From a virus, in IMG/VR virus record IMGVR_UViG_3300042881_002388, positions 1-45,182 of that record: a stretch of DNA of 45,182 nucleotides. One strand, given 5' to 3'. Within the stretch, counting starts at the first letter, position 1. Each line of letters begins with the position of its first letter. The translations under genes and the position numbers were made by a program. Shown piece by piece: positions 14,940 to 24,400 of this stretch. The notes under the pieces were generated by a model. It saw only the letters and a program-made list of their open reading frames with translations, was not told where the DNA came from and did not search any database.

Positions 14940-15190
14940 TCCGCGCGGACGCTCTGAGCGTGGGTGACGTGATCGATTGGCGCGGTGTACCTGTCGAGGT
15001 GCTGAGCGTGGAGATCGGGCGCACGGTCGAGATTGTTGTGCATGTGGTGGCCGAATCGATGCCGCCGTTTCGGTTCACATTTCCCACGCTAACGGCAGAG
15101 GAATGGAATGCCGAGTGGACTGACGAGGACTTCGCCGCTCGGCGTGAGGCAGACCTTGCCGCCGAGCAGTTCACGCTGATCGAGACCTGA
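14936..15190 (+). CDS. Small hypothetical protein
   Basis: An 84-aa acidic protein. ATG 14936 was chosen because it overlaps the preceding stop (ATGA), rather than an in-frame ATG 12 bases earlier. The first half, DALSVGDVIDWRGVPVEVLS, reads as a small beta-barrel; the second half has FPTLTAEEWNAEWTDEDFAA, rich in Glu, Asp and Ala. No family is recognised. It closes the lower-GC block. Confidence 0.6.
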   Translation: MIRADALSVGDVIDWRGVPVEVLSVEIGRTVEIVVHVVAESMPPFRFTFPTLTAEEWNAEWTDEDFAARREADLAAEQFTLIET

Positions 15191-15194
15191 CGCC

Positions 15195-15893
15195 ATGTCG
15201 CTCCTGCTGCTGTTCAAATCCAGCGGCAGCCCTACCGCGTTCACGCTGGATGCCTCCCCTGGCAGCCTGAGTGTTTCCGGCCAGAGCGCCGCTACGCTTG
15301 CCGCCCGCAGTCTGAACGCCGCCTCTGGCAGTTTCACGATCACCGGCCAAGCCTCCACCCTGGTCACGACGCGCAGCGTCAACGCCGCAGCCGGCAGCTT
15401 CACGATCTCGGGCCAAGCCGCCACCCTCACCTACAGCGGTGCCGGCGCGCTTGCACTGGCCGCCGATGCGGGGAGCTTCTCGCTTACCGGATCGGCTGCC
15501 ACGCTTCTGCGCGGCCTCTCGCTGAACGCCGCCGCCGGCACCTTCACGATCACGGGGCAGGTGGCGGCCACCACTGCAACCCGCGCCCTTTCAGCCGACG
15601 CAGGCGCACTCAGCATCACGGGGCAGGGCAGCACCCTCAGTGTCACCCGTGCGCTCAGCGCCGACGCGGGCACCTTAACGCTCACGGGCCAGGGCGCCAC
15701 GCTCCTGCTCGAGCGCCGCCTGATCGCCTCTGCGGGCGCGCTCACCCTCTCAGGGCAAGCCGCCACGCTCTTCAAGACCTCCACGGTGCCCGATCCCGCC
15801 GACGTGCGCGAGGGCGTGGTCTACGGCCCGAGCGGGATCTACACCGGCACGCTCAAGGTCGGTGCCGGGCAGGTGTGGCTGCGCCGTCGCTGA
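15195..15893 (+). CDS. Repeat-built beta-solenoid-like structural protein
   Basis: A 232-aa protein consisting largely of eight tandem repeats of about 20-24 residues, each of the form LNAAAGSFTITGQAATL, spanning about residues 17-195. The regular Gly and Gln turns predict a beta-solenoid or silk-like rod. The last 35 residues, VREGVVYGPSGIYTGTL, are a short conserved end seen in other phage tail or neck proteins. It begins MSLLLLFKSSGS. The stop is followed by late promoter 4. It probably forms a fibre or collar element, though this is inferred. Repeat number may vary among relatives. Confidence 0.65.
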   Translation: MSLLLLFKSSGSPTAFTLDASPGSLSVSGQSAATLAARSLNAASGSFTITGQASTLVTTRSVNAAAGSFTISGQAATLTYSGAGALALAADAGSFSLTGSAATLLRGLSLNAAAGTFTITGQVAATTATRALSADAGALSITGQGSTLSVTRALSADAGTLTLTGQGATLLLERRLIASAGALTLSGQAATLFKTSTVPDPADVREGVVYGPSGIYTGTLKVGAGQVWLRRR

Positions 15894-15926
15894 GTGTCCG
15901 TGACGCACGCGATCGGCCCCTAGACT
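15894..15926 (+). promoter_or_regulatory. Late promoter copy 4 (before tail operon)
   Basis: GTGTCCGTGAC (15894-15904), 16 nt, then TAGACT (15921-15926). RNA would start near 15933, followed by GGAGG and the ATG at 15945. This is the copy with the clearest leader and ribosome site. Confidence 0.8.
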
Positions 15927-15944
15927 GACCGCACCGGAGGGCCT

Positions 15945-16577
15945 ATGGCGTCCATCATCCAGATCTGCAACATGGCGCTCGCCCACATCGGTGCGGGGCC
16001 GCTCATCTCGAGCATCGACCCGCCCGACGGCAGCGTCGAGGCTGGCTACTGCGCGACGTTCTACGACGTCGCACGCACCGAGCTGCTCGAGCCGGGGAAC
16101 TGGGCCTTCTCGCTGAAGCGCGCAGAGCTCGCCGAGCTCACCAACGCCAGTGCGGCCTGGACCTATGCGTACGCGCTGCCCTCTGACTGCCTGCGGGCGC
16201 TGCGGGTGCTCAGCCCCACGATCGGTGTGACGGTGTTCACGCAGGACGCATCCCCCCTGCAAGCCGATGACCGCCAGGGCGCGCAGTTCGACATCGAAGG
16301 CCAGATCCTCTACAGCAACCAGACCGAGGCAACGCTGCTCTACGCGCGCGACGTCACCGACAGCGCGCGGTTCACGGCGTCCTTCACCAGCGCGCTCTCC
16401 TACCTCCTGGCCGCCTACCTGGCAGGCCCCATCGTCAAGGGCAACGAGGGCGCGCGCCTGGGGGATTCGCTGCGCCAGCGCGCCATGAGCATCGCTGACC
16501 TGTCGATGGCGGCAGCGGCCAATGCCAGTTCAACCGAGGCCGCGATCTCCCCGACGATCCTGAGCGTGCGTGCGTGA
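15945..16577 (+). CDS. Tail tube protein A-like (T7 gp11-like adaptor)
   Basis: A 210-aa protein with a strong GGAGGG ribosome site. It opens MASIIQICNMALAHIGAG and has EAGYCATFYDVARTELLEPG, NWAFSLKRAELA and YALPSDCLRALRVL. These are hallmarks of the T7 gp11-like tubular protein A family, which forms the dodecameric ring joining portal and nozzle. The C-terminal helices (YLAGPIVKGNEGARLGDSL) are typical. Its stop overlaps the GTG start of the nozzle gene. Confidence 0.85.
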   Translation: MASIIQICNMALAHIGAGPLISSIDPPDGSVEAGYCATFYDVARTELLEPGNWAFSLKRAELAELTNASAAWTYAYALPSDCLRALRVLSPTIGVTVFTQDASPLQADDRQGAQFDIEGQILYSNQTEATLLYARDVTDSARFTASFTSALSYLLAAYLAGPIVKGNEGARLGDSLRQRAMSIADLSMAAAANASSTEAAISPTILSVRA

Positions 16578-19066
16578 AGACGCTGCTTCGGAGCTTCGCA
16601 GGCGGCGAGATCGCCCCCGAGCTCGCCGGGCGCATCGATCTCGGCAAGTACCAAACAGGGCTGCTGCTCTGCCGTAACTTCGTCACCCTCCCGCACGGCC
16701 CGGCTGCGCGCAGGCCAGGGTTTCGGTTCATCAACGAGGCCAAGGACTCCACGCGCAAGGTGCGCCTGGCGGCGTTCCAGTTCTCCGCTGACCAGAGCGC
16801 GGTGCTGGAGTTCGGGCACCTGTACATCCGCTTCCACATCGGCGGGGCCACACTGCTCGAACCCACCGTGGCGATCGGCTCGATCGCCGGGTCCACGGTC
16901 AACACGACCGGCGCCCACGGCTACGCGAGCGGCGACTGGGTGTTCATTGGCAATCGGTTTCTCAACGTCACCGTGGTCGATGCGGACACGTTCACCACGA
17001 CCGATCTCTGGGGCAGCGCGGTCACGGCCTCGGGATCAACCGCCGCGCGCGTCTACACGCTTGCCTCGCCCTACACCGAGGACGATCTCTTCGATCTGAA
17101 CCTCGCGCAGAACGCCGACGTCATCACCCTCGCGCACCCCTCCTACGCGACCCGCGAGCTCGCGCGCGTGGCGGCCACCAACTGGACGCTCAGCACGATC
17201 GACTTCGCACCCCCGACAGGTGCCCCCGCCACGGTCACCGTGACCGCCACCACCCCCGCGGGCGGGGTGACGACGGCGGCCTCCTACGTGGTGACGGCCG
17301 TGCAGGCAGACGGGGTGACCGAGTCCCTGCCGTCCTCGCCTGTCAGCGTCAACAACGACCTCACCCTGCAGGGCAACTACAACACCATCGCCTGGAGCGG
17401 CGTGGCCGGCGCCACGCGCTACAACGTCTACAAGCTCCGCGGGGGCATCTACGGCTACATCGGACAGATCATCGCCGACACCACCGGCGGATCCACGATC
17501 ACCTCCATCTCGCGCAGCGCCGGCAGCGCGGTGATCAACATCACCACCGCCGCCGCCCACGGCATCACCTACGCACTGCTGAAGCGCGTGTACGTGGCCG
17601 GCACCGGTGTGCCCTCGCTCGACGGCACGTTCTATCTGACGGCCGTGCCGGCCGCGAACCAGTTGACCCTGTTCTCCTACGCCAAAACCGCGGCCTCCGC
17701 CACGCAGGGCACGGCAACCGACGTCTCAACGACCAGCGCGCTGTCCATCAAGGACGACAACGTCCTCCCCGACACGCTCTCGCCGCCGCCGGACGACATC
17801 CTCACGCTGAACAAGGAGGCCACCGACTACCCCGGCTGCGTCACCTACCACGAGCAGCGGCGATGGTTCGCGGGCACCGAGGGCAAGCCCCAGGTCGTCT
17901 TTGCCACGCGCACCGGCACCGAGAAAAACCTCACGAGCTCCATCCCCGCGCGCGATGCCGATGCGCTGGAGTTTCGGATCGCGGCCTCGCAGTACAACCG
18001 CGTGCGCCATCTGGTCGCACTCTCCGACCTGATCGCCTTCACCGCGGGCGGGGAGTTTCGGATCTACGCCGACTCCGCCCCCGCGATCACCCCGACCAGT
18101 CTCTCGATCAAGCCCCAGAGCTACTCGGGCGCCTCCGGCGTGCAGCCCGTCGTCACCGCGGCCTCCATCCTGTACGTGCAGGCGCAGGGCTCGCGGGTGC
18201 GCGAGCTCGCCTACTCCTGGGAGGCCAACAGCTACCGCACGGTGGATGTCAGCCTCATGGCGCCGCACCGCTTCAACGGCTTCGTGGTGCGCCAGTTGGC
18301 CTACACCCGCGCACCGGATCAGATGCTCTGGGCCGTGCGCGATGACGGCGTGCTGCTCGGCATGAGCTACGTGCCGGATCAGCAGGTCTTCGGGTGGCAC
18401 GCGCACGACACCGACGGCACGTTTGAGTCGGTGACGGTCGTGTCCGAAGGTAACGAAGATGTGCTCTACGCCGTGGTGAAACGTAACGTGAACGGGCGCA
18501 ATGTGCGCTACATCGAGCGTCTCAACACCCGTATCTACACCGACCCCGAAGATGCGTTCTTCGTGGACTCAGGTCTCACCTACGACGGGGCGGCTGCCAC
18601 CACGTTCACGGGGCTCTATCACCTGGAAGGCGAGACGGTGCACATCCTCGCAGACGGCGCCGTGGCCACCGCCTCTACCGTCACCGGCGGGGCCGTGACG
18701 ATCGGCACCGCGGCCAGCGTGGTGCACATCGGGCTGCCCATCACCGCCGATCTGCGCACGCTCCCGATGGTGCTCGAAGGCGCGCAGGCGAACGGGGCCG
18801 GCACGGTGAAGAACGTGAGCAAGGTGCACCTGCGGGTCGCGCAGTCCTCACTGGTGCAGGCCGGCCCCACGTTCTCGCGCCTGCGCCTCTATCCCGCGCG
18901 CGAGGTCGCGAACCCCTACGGGAGCCCGCCCGCGATCGTGAACGGGGAGATCTCGCTCGCGATCGACCCCAACTGGTCCCAGGGCGGCACGGTGTGCGTG
19001 CGCCAGGCAGATCCCCTGCCGCTCACCCTGCTCTCCATGACGCTCGAGTTCCAAGCCGGTGGTTGA
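16574..19066 (+). CDS. Tail tube protein B-like (nozzle protein)
   Basis: An 830-aa protein starting at GTG 16574 (GTGA overlap). It begins with the family signature SFAGGEIAPELAGRIDLGKY, then CRNFVTLPHGPAARRPGFRF. This is the T7 gp12-like tubular protein B, the hexameric nozzle through which DNA leaves. A middle stretch (about residues 215-390) has Thr/Ser-rich fibronectin-like strands. Further on are VRHLVALSDLIAFTAGGEFR and SYSWEANSYRT-like segments that recur in the family (AYSWEANSYRTVDVSLMAPH). Length matches the usual 750-850. It overlaps the next gene by eight bases. Confidence 0.88.
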   Translation: MKTLLRSFAGGEIAPELAGRIDLGKYQTGLLLCRNFVTLPHGPAARRPGFRFINEAKDSTRKVRLAAFQFSADQSAVLEFGHLYIRFHIGGATLLEPTVAIGSIAGSTVNTTGAHGYASGDWVFIGNRFLNVTVVDADTFTTTDLWGSAVTASGSTAARVYTLASPYTEDDLFDLNLAQNADVITLAHPSYATRELARVAATNWTLSTIDFAPPTGAPATVTVTATTPAGGVTTAASYVVTAVQADGVTESLPSSPVSVNNDLTLQGNYNTIAWSGVAGATRYNVYKLRGGIYGYIGQIIADTTGGSTITSISRSAGSAVINITTAAAHGITYALLKRVYVAGTGVPSLDGTFYLTAVPAANQLTLFSYAKTAASATQGTATDVSTTSALSIKDDNVLPDTLSPPPDDILTLNKEATDYPGCVTYHEQRRWFAGTEGKPQVVFATRTGTEKNLTSSIPARDADALEFRIAASQYNRVRHLVALSDLIAFTAGGEFRIYADSAPAITPTSLSIKPQSYSGASGVQPVVTAASILYVQAQGSRVRELAYSWEANSYRTVDVSLMAPHRFNGFVVRQLAYTRAPDQMLWAVRDDGVLLGMSYVPDQQVFGWHAHDTDGTFESVTVVSEGNEDVLYAVVKRNVNGRNVRYIERLNTRIYTDPEDAFFVDSGLTYDGAAATTFTGLYHLEGETVHILADGAVATASTVTGGAVTIGTAASVVHIGLPITADLRTLPMVLEGAQANGAGTVKNVSKVHLRVAQSSLVQAGPTFSRLRLYPAREVANPYGSPPAIVNGEISLAIDPNWSQGGTVCVRQADPLPLTLLSMTLEFQAGG

Positions 19067-19517
19067 GATCCTGCCCGCCACGCACCAGGACGCACAGGCG
19101 CTCTACGCAAGCCTGCGTCCCAGCGATCTGCGCGAGTGCCTGGCCTACGGGCAGGCGGACGTGCTGGAGGGCATCGTGGAGAGCGTGGCCGCGTCGCAGG
19201 GGTTCTGCTTCAGCGCGCGCGAAGAGGGCGAGCTCCTGGCGGTGTTTGGTGTCGGTGAGCTCACCGAGAAGACGGGCTCGCCCTGGATGCTGGGCACCAC
19301 GCTGCTCGATCGCCGCCCGCGCGTGCTGCAGAGTCTTGCCGCGCCCATCGTCAACCTGATGCTGGAGCTCTACCCGCATCTGCTGAACTTCGTGCACGTC
19401 AAGAACACCCGATCCGTGCGCTGGCTGGCGCACCTGGGTTTCACGATCCACGACCCCGAGCCCTACGGTCACGCCGGGGAGTTGTTTCACCGATTCGAGA
19501 TGCACCGCCATGTGTGA
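19059..19517 (+). CDS. gp13-like internal virion/acetyltransferase-fold protein
   Basis: A 152-aa protein with GTG start 19059. The sequence MVEILPATHQDAQALYASLR, FCFSAREEGELLAVFGVGEL, LGTTLLDRRPRVLQ and VHVKNTRSVRWLAHLGF matches T7 gp13-like proteins. These have a GNAT-like fold and appear in internal-protein clusters of podoviruses. The N-K-S/V-x-x-W-L-x-x-L-G-F end is typical, but an acetyltransferase activity is unproved and the acetyl-CoA motif is weak. It lies between the nozzle and the internal core proteins, overlapping both neighbours by eight bases. Confidence 0.75.
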   Translation: MVEILPATHQDAQALYASLRPSDLRECLAYGQADVLEGIVESVAASQGFCFSAREEGELLAVFGVGELTEKTGSPWMLGTTLLDRRPRVLQSLAAPIVNLMLELYPHLLNFVHVKNTRSVRWLAHLGFTIHDPEPYGHAGELFHRFEMHRHV

Positions 19518-20052
19518 ACCCGTCACGCTTGCCTTGATGGCCGCAGGCACGGCCATGTCTGCCTACGGCCAGTACCAGCAGGGTCAGTCGGCGCAGGACG
19601 CTGCCAAGTACAACGCCAAGATGAGCGAGTACGCCGCGCAGGACGCGCAGCGCCGCGGCGAGGAGGAGGCTGCTGCAATCCAGCGCAAGGCCGCCTCGTT
19701 GAAATCCAGCCAGCGCGTAAGCCTTGCTTCGCGCGGTCTGGACATCGGCTACGGCACGGCCGGCGATCTGCAAGACCAGACCGATTTCTTCGGGCAGATG
19801 GACGCCAGCACCGCGCGCTACAACGCCGCCAACGCCGCCTGGAGCGCGCGGGCGCAGGGAACACTGGCGAAGGCCGAGGGACGCGCTGCCGCGTACCAGG
19901 GCGCACTGGGCGCTGCCGGCACGCTGCTCTCGGGGGCAGGGCAGGTCGCCAGCAAGTGGACGCCCAGCTCGGCGGCAGGCAGTTCCGCAGGGGCTCCCAA
20001 GAACGCCCTCGGCAAAAACTCCAACTGGTACTTGAACGGGTACGGGGGCTGA
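19510..20052 (+). CDS. gp14-like internal virion protein
   Basis: A 180-aa Ala-rich helical protein. It starts with a hydrophobic N-terminus (MCEPVTLALMAAGTAMSAYG), followed by YQQGQSAQDAAKYNAKMSEY and a charged helix, then ASRGLDIGYGTAGDLQDQTD. This is the usual composition of T7 gp14-like internal proteins that are ejected first and form the outer-membrane channel. The C-terminal Gly/Ala/Ser stretch is flexible. It precedes the gp15-like and giant internal proteins, the same order as in T7-like phages. Confidence 0.8.
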   Translation: MCEPVTLALMAAGTAMSAYGQYQQGQSAQDAAKYNAKMSEYAAQDAQRRGEEEAAAIQRKAASLKSSQRVSLASRGLDIGYGTAGDLQDQTDFFGQMDASTARYNAANAAWSARAQGTLAKAEGRAAAYQGALGAAGTLLSGAGQVASKWTPSSAAGSSAGAPKNALGKNSNWYLNGYGG

Positions 20053-20055
20053 TCC

Positions 20056-21483
20056 ATGCCGCAGGTTCCGGTCTACGACGGCCCGCAGCTCGCCACGGCA
20101 CCGCTGCGCACCCCGACGGCGCGCCCGCTCGATGTGTCCTCCGGCACCCGCGCGATCGGGCAGGGCCTGGCCAATCTGGGCGAGGGCATCGACCGCTATC
20201 AGGAACGCGAGGCGCAGACCGAGGCCTATGACGTTGAGAGCCGCGTCACCTCGGACTGGTTGAAGTGGGACAGCGAGGCCCGCGCCCAAGGCCGCGGAGA
20301 GAATGTCGATGCCTACCAGAAGTCCGCCACCGACTGGTGGAACACCGCCGCCGAGACCTACGGCAAGGATCTCTCGCCCCGCGCGCGTGCGCTGATCGGA
20401 CGCTCGCTCCAGCAAAAGCGCGTGCAGGCCGAAGCGTCCGTGCTGGGCTTCACCTCGGCCGAGCGCGAGCGCCACGCCGACGAGGTGGCGAACGCGGACA
20501 TCGCCACCACCATCCAGTTCGGGGTCACCAACGGCGACATCGCCACTACCAAGGACCAGGTGCGCGAGAAGGTCGCCGTCGTCGGTGCCCGCAAGGGCTG
20601 GACCACCGAGCAGGTGCAGGCGCGCGTGGCGGGCTACGTGTCCGATATGCACATGGCCCAGATCGACAACATCCCCTCCGCTGAAGAAGCGCTTGCGTAT
20701 TTCGACAACAACGTCAATGAGATCGACGCCGGCAAGCAGGGCGCCGTGCGCAAGAGCCTGGAGCGCAGCGTCGAGATTGAGGCCAAGCAGCGCGAGGCCG
20801 ATGCGGAGAAGGCGAAGCGCGAGGCCGAGGATCGCCTGGTCGATTCCGCCTGGGGCCTCTACGCAGGGGGTCAACCTGTACCACCCAGTGTGCTAGCGGC
20901 ACTTCCCGGCCGTGAGGCTGCGCAGCTTGCCAATGCGATTGAAAGCCGTGCGGATCGCGAGGCCAAGGGCACCACGATCAAAACAGACGACAAGCTCTAC
21001 AACCAGACCCTGCTCGACATCGCATCGGGTAAGCAGGTGGATCTGCGCCCGCTTGTGGAGTCGTTTGCGCAGGCGGACATGGACCGACTGGTCAAGCTCC
21101 AGCAGGACATGACCAAGCCTGACGCAGCCGCCCAGGTGGCGACGACCGAGCAGATGTTCTCCCTGTTCAAGGGCGACATGGACGAGTCGGACTTTCTTGA
21201 TTTCAAGCGTGCCGCTTACGACGAGATCTCCCGGTTCCAGCAAGAGAAAGGCCGTGCACCGAATTACGACGAGAAGACCAAGATCATGGACGACCTGCTG
21301 ATTGATAAGGTCGTCCCCGGTACGTTCTGGGATGACGAGACCCCGCGTTACCAACTTGATCGCGAGCAGCGGGTTCAGGAAATGGGCCCCTATGACCCCT
21401 TCACGGTGGGCAAGACCTATCAGGACAAAAGCGGGAACAAGGCCATTTACCGCGGCAACGGCAACTGGGAGTCGGTGAAATGA
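20056..21483 (+). CDS. gp15-like internal virion protein
   Basis: A 475-aa largely helical protein beginning MPQVPVYDGPQLATAPLRTP, a conserved start of the internal core proteins of this phage group. The next block, IGQGLANLGEGIDRYQEREA, and long Glu/Ala/Arg-rich segments predict extended coiled-coil helices. It would form the middle ring of the core stack and help build the trans-envelope channel. It sits between the gp14-like protein and the giant protein. Its stop overlaps the next ATG (ATGA). No enzymatic motif is seen. Confidence 0.8.
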   Translation: MPQVPVYDGPQLATAPLRTPTARPLDVSSGTRAIGQGLANLGEGIDRYQEREAQTEAYDVESRVTSDWLKWDSEARAQGRGENVDAYQKSATDWWNTAAETYGKDLSPRARALIGRSLQQKRVQAEASVLGFTSAERERHADEVANADIATTIQFGVTNGDIATTKDQVREKVAVVGARKGWTTEQVQARVAGYVSDMHMAQIDNIPSAEEALAYFDNNVNEIDAGKQGAVRKSLERSVEIEAKQREADAEKAKREAEDRLVDSAWGLYAGGQPVPPSVLAALPGREAAQLANAIESRADREAKGTTIKTDDKLYNQTLLDIASGKQVDLRPLVESFAQADMDRLVKLQQDMTKPDAAAQVATTEQMFSLFKGDMDESDFLDFKRAAYDEISRFQQEKGRAPNYDEKTKIMDDLLIDKVVPGTFWDDETPRYQLDREQRVQEMGPYDPFTVGKTYQDKSGNKAIYRGNGNWESVK

Positions 21484-24400
21484 GTTTTGACCCGAGCACT
21501 GCTGAACCGCTCGCGGCCTCTCCCACCTTTGACCCCACCAGTGCCGCCCCGTCAGACGATGCACTCCTGCGCGCACAGATCCGCCGCGCCATGGGCACCG
21601 ACGCGCTGCGTGCTTCGCAGGCAAGCCAGCTTGCATTTGCAACAGGGCTGCCGCCGGATGTAGCACTGCGCAACTTTGATCAGTTGAAGCGCGAGAGCTC
21701 GGTCGCGGAGACCGCGCGCGCCCTGGAAGTCGACCCCCTCATCGGGGACTACTTCCGCTACGCCCCGCTCTTTGCTGCCAAAGCGCAGAAAGACGCCTCG
21801 GCACTGGTCGACGTGCACGGCACGATCAAAGCATTCAAAGGCCCCGAGCCGACCTTTGAGAACATTGCCCGAGGCCTCGCCGCCTCCATGCCCCAGGGGC
21901 TGGAGATGGCTCGGCGCGGCATGCAGGGCCAGATGCGGGACTTCCTGCAATGGGCCGGGCTCGTGCAGCCCGATCCCGTCGAGGATGCGGATCTCGCGCG
22001 CAAGATCGCGCAATCGCAGTCCGCCTCAGACTTCACGCGGCCCAACATCGAGAGCCGCACGGGTCGTGCGATCTATGGCGGCGTGGAGAGCACGCTCCGC
22101 ACCTTGCCCGGCCTTGCCGCATCGATCGCAACCCGCAGCCCCACGCCAATGCTGGCGACGATGGGTGTGCAGACCCAAGCCGAGGCCTACGGCAAATACC
22201 GCACCCGCGGGGGTGCGCCCCTTGAGAGTTTCCTCGGTGCCACGGGGGAGGGCGCGGTCGAGGTCGCGACCGAGCTCCTCCCGACCAAATTCCTGACCGA
22301 CTCCCTCGGCAAGCGCGGTGTCGGCGAGTTCCTCGCAGGGCTGATCGCGCGCGAGGTGCCGACCGAGCAGGTGGCGACCTTCCTGCAGGATGCCATCGAC
22401 ACCGCCGTCGCCAACCCCGACAAGACGTGGCCCGAGTTCTTTGCCGAGCGACCTGGTGCCGCCTACGACACGCTGGTGTCAACGCTCACGCAGAGCCTTA
22501 TCACCGGCGGCGCGGTGGCAACGCTGAACAAGATTGCTGGCACGGCTGACCAGATGGGACAGGCCGAAGCGAGTGCCCGGCAACTGCAGAACGTCTTTGC
22601 CGCGGCCTCGATGGTGCAGATGCGGGCGCACGCCCCGCAGGACTTTGCCAGCGCTATGCAAGACCTTGCGCAGCGCGAGGGCGCAACCGAATCGATCTTC
22701 ATGGACGCAGAGGTACTGGCGCAGTCGGGGATCGACATCGCCCAGAGCTTTCCCTCCGCGGCTGCGCAGATGGAGGACGCGCTTGCGCTGAACACCGTGG
22801 TCGAGCTGCCCCTCGGGGAAGTGCTCGCCGCCATTCCCGGCACGCCGCTCGAGGAGCTCTTTCTCCAGAACGCCCGCACCAGCGAGAACGCCTGGAGCCT
22901 AGCGGAAGCCTCGCAGATCGCAGAACAAGGCCAGCAATTCATCGAGCAAGAGGCCGAGCGCGTCCTGCAGCAGGCACAGGACCAGAGCGCCTGGCAGTCC
23001 GAGGTCGACACCGTCCGCGACACGATCAAGGCCCAGCTCGACCAGGCGGGGCGGTTCACGTCGGACGCGAACGAGGCCTACGCGCGCCTGCAGTCGGCGT
23101 TCTTCAGCACGATGGCCTCGCGCACGGGCATGACGCCCACCCAGCTCTACGAGCAGTTCTCGCTCAAGGTCGGCGCGCAGGCGGGGCAGGGGGCGGTGCT
23201 GAACGAATCTGCACCCGAGCCGACACTTAATGATTTCATTGATTCAGGTGTGGATGGGCAAGCCCTGCATATTGCGGATGACGTGAATGCACCGGCAATT
23301 TTGCGCGATGGATTGCGCGCTGCCAGTGACGGATACGTTTACCTTTGGGCCAATGGGTTGGACGCTGACTCCGAGCGCGTGATGCGTGAGGCGCGGCAAA
23401 CGCGAAACCCTGACCTTGGCTGGGACGAAGCCGGCGCAATTCCAGACGCATATTTTTCGGTCGATCTGGCTGCATTGCAGGACCGACTGGAGCCCGACCC
23501 TTACACGGATGGGGGAATGCGCGTTAAAGGGGACATTCCCCCAGAGGCACTGCGCCTATGGGATGGTCAAAGGTTTGTTCCAGCCACCGGCAACTCGGGC
23601 GCGTTTGATCCGAATGATCCGAATATCCTGAGGCAGAGTGCGGTCCAGCGCCTGCAGATGGTGGCCAAGCGTGGCGTTCGTCAAACTGCCAATCGGGTAA
23701 TGATCAGCGCCGAAGAGCGCGCAGCAATTCAGTCCTCGTCGGCAGCCACTGGCGTGCCAGTGGCCGAGATCGAAGCTGCGGTGACCAAGACCAAACTGGC
23801 GCACCCGGTGGCACAAGGCTGGGAACCTCTGACCTATTCCCGCACGGTCGTCGACGACACCACTGGCGACCGCAAGATCACGCACGAGTACAAGACGATC
23901 TCCTACCAGTTCAGCACGGACGCTGACGGCAAGTCCTTGGAGCCTGGCACGGCCAACTACAAGCGCCGCGTCAACGCCGTGGCCCGCTCGATGGCAGAAG
24001 AAGTGCGCACCGTGTTCCGCCGCGCTGGCGCGGGCGATGCCAACGCACGCAACATCCTGGCGCAGGCGGGCTGGTACAAGGCCCTGCGCAAGCGCCTGCG
24101 TCAGGAGTTCGGCGGACTGGGTGATCTGTTTGCGGATCTGCTCGGCGCAACCAGTCCCAACACGCCCGTGCGTGACAACTGGTTCAATGCGGTCGACGCG
24201 CTTCGCCGCGCCAGCCGCGGAGACTTCGACAACCTGATCGTCCAGTGGGAGGCATACTTCGATCGCGTCGACGCGCTTGAGACCGACCTTCGCTCGTGGT
24301 TCAACGAGCAGATGGCGGAGGGCCTGAGCAAGAAGGCGGTCAAGGATCTCCCCGAGTACCAGGAGAAACTCAGCGCGCTGCGCGAGGCGCGCAAATTCCC

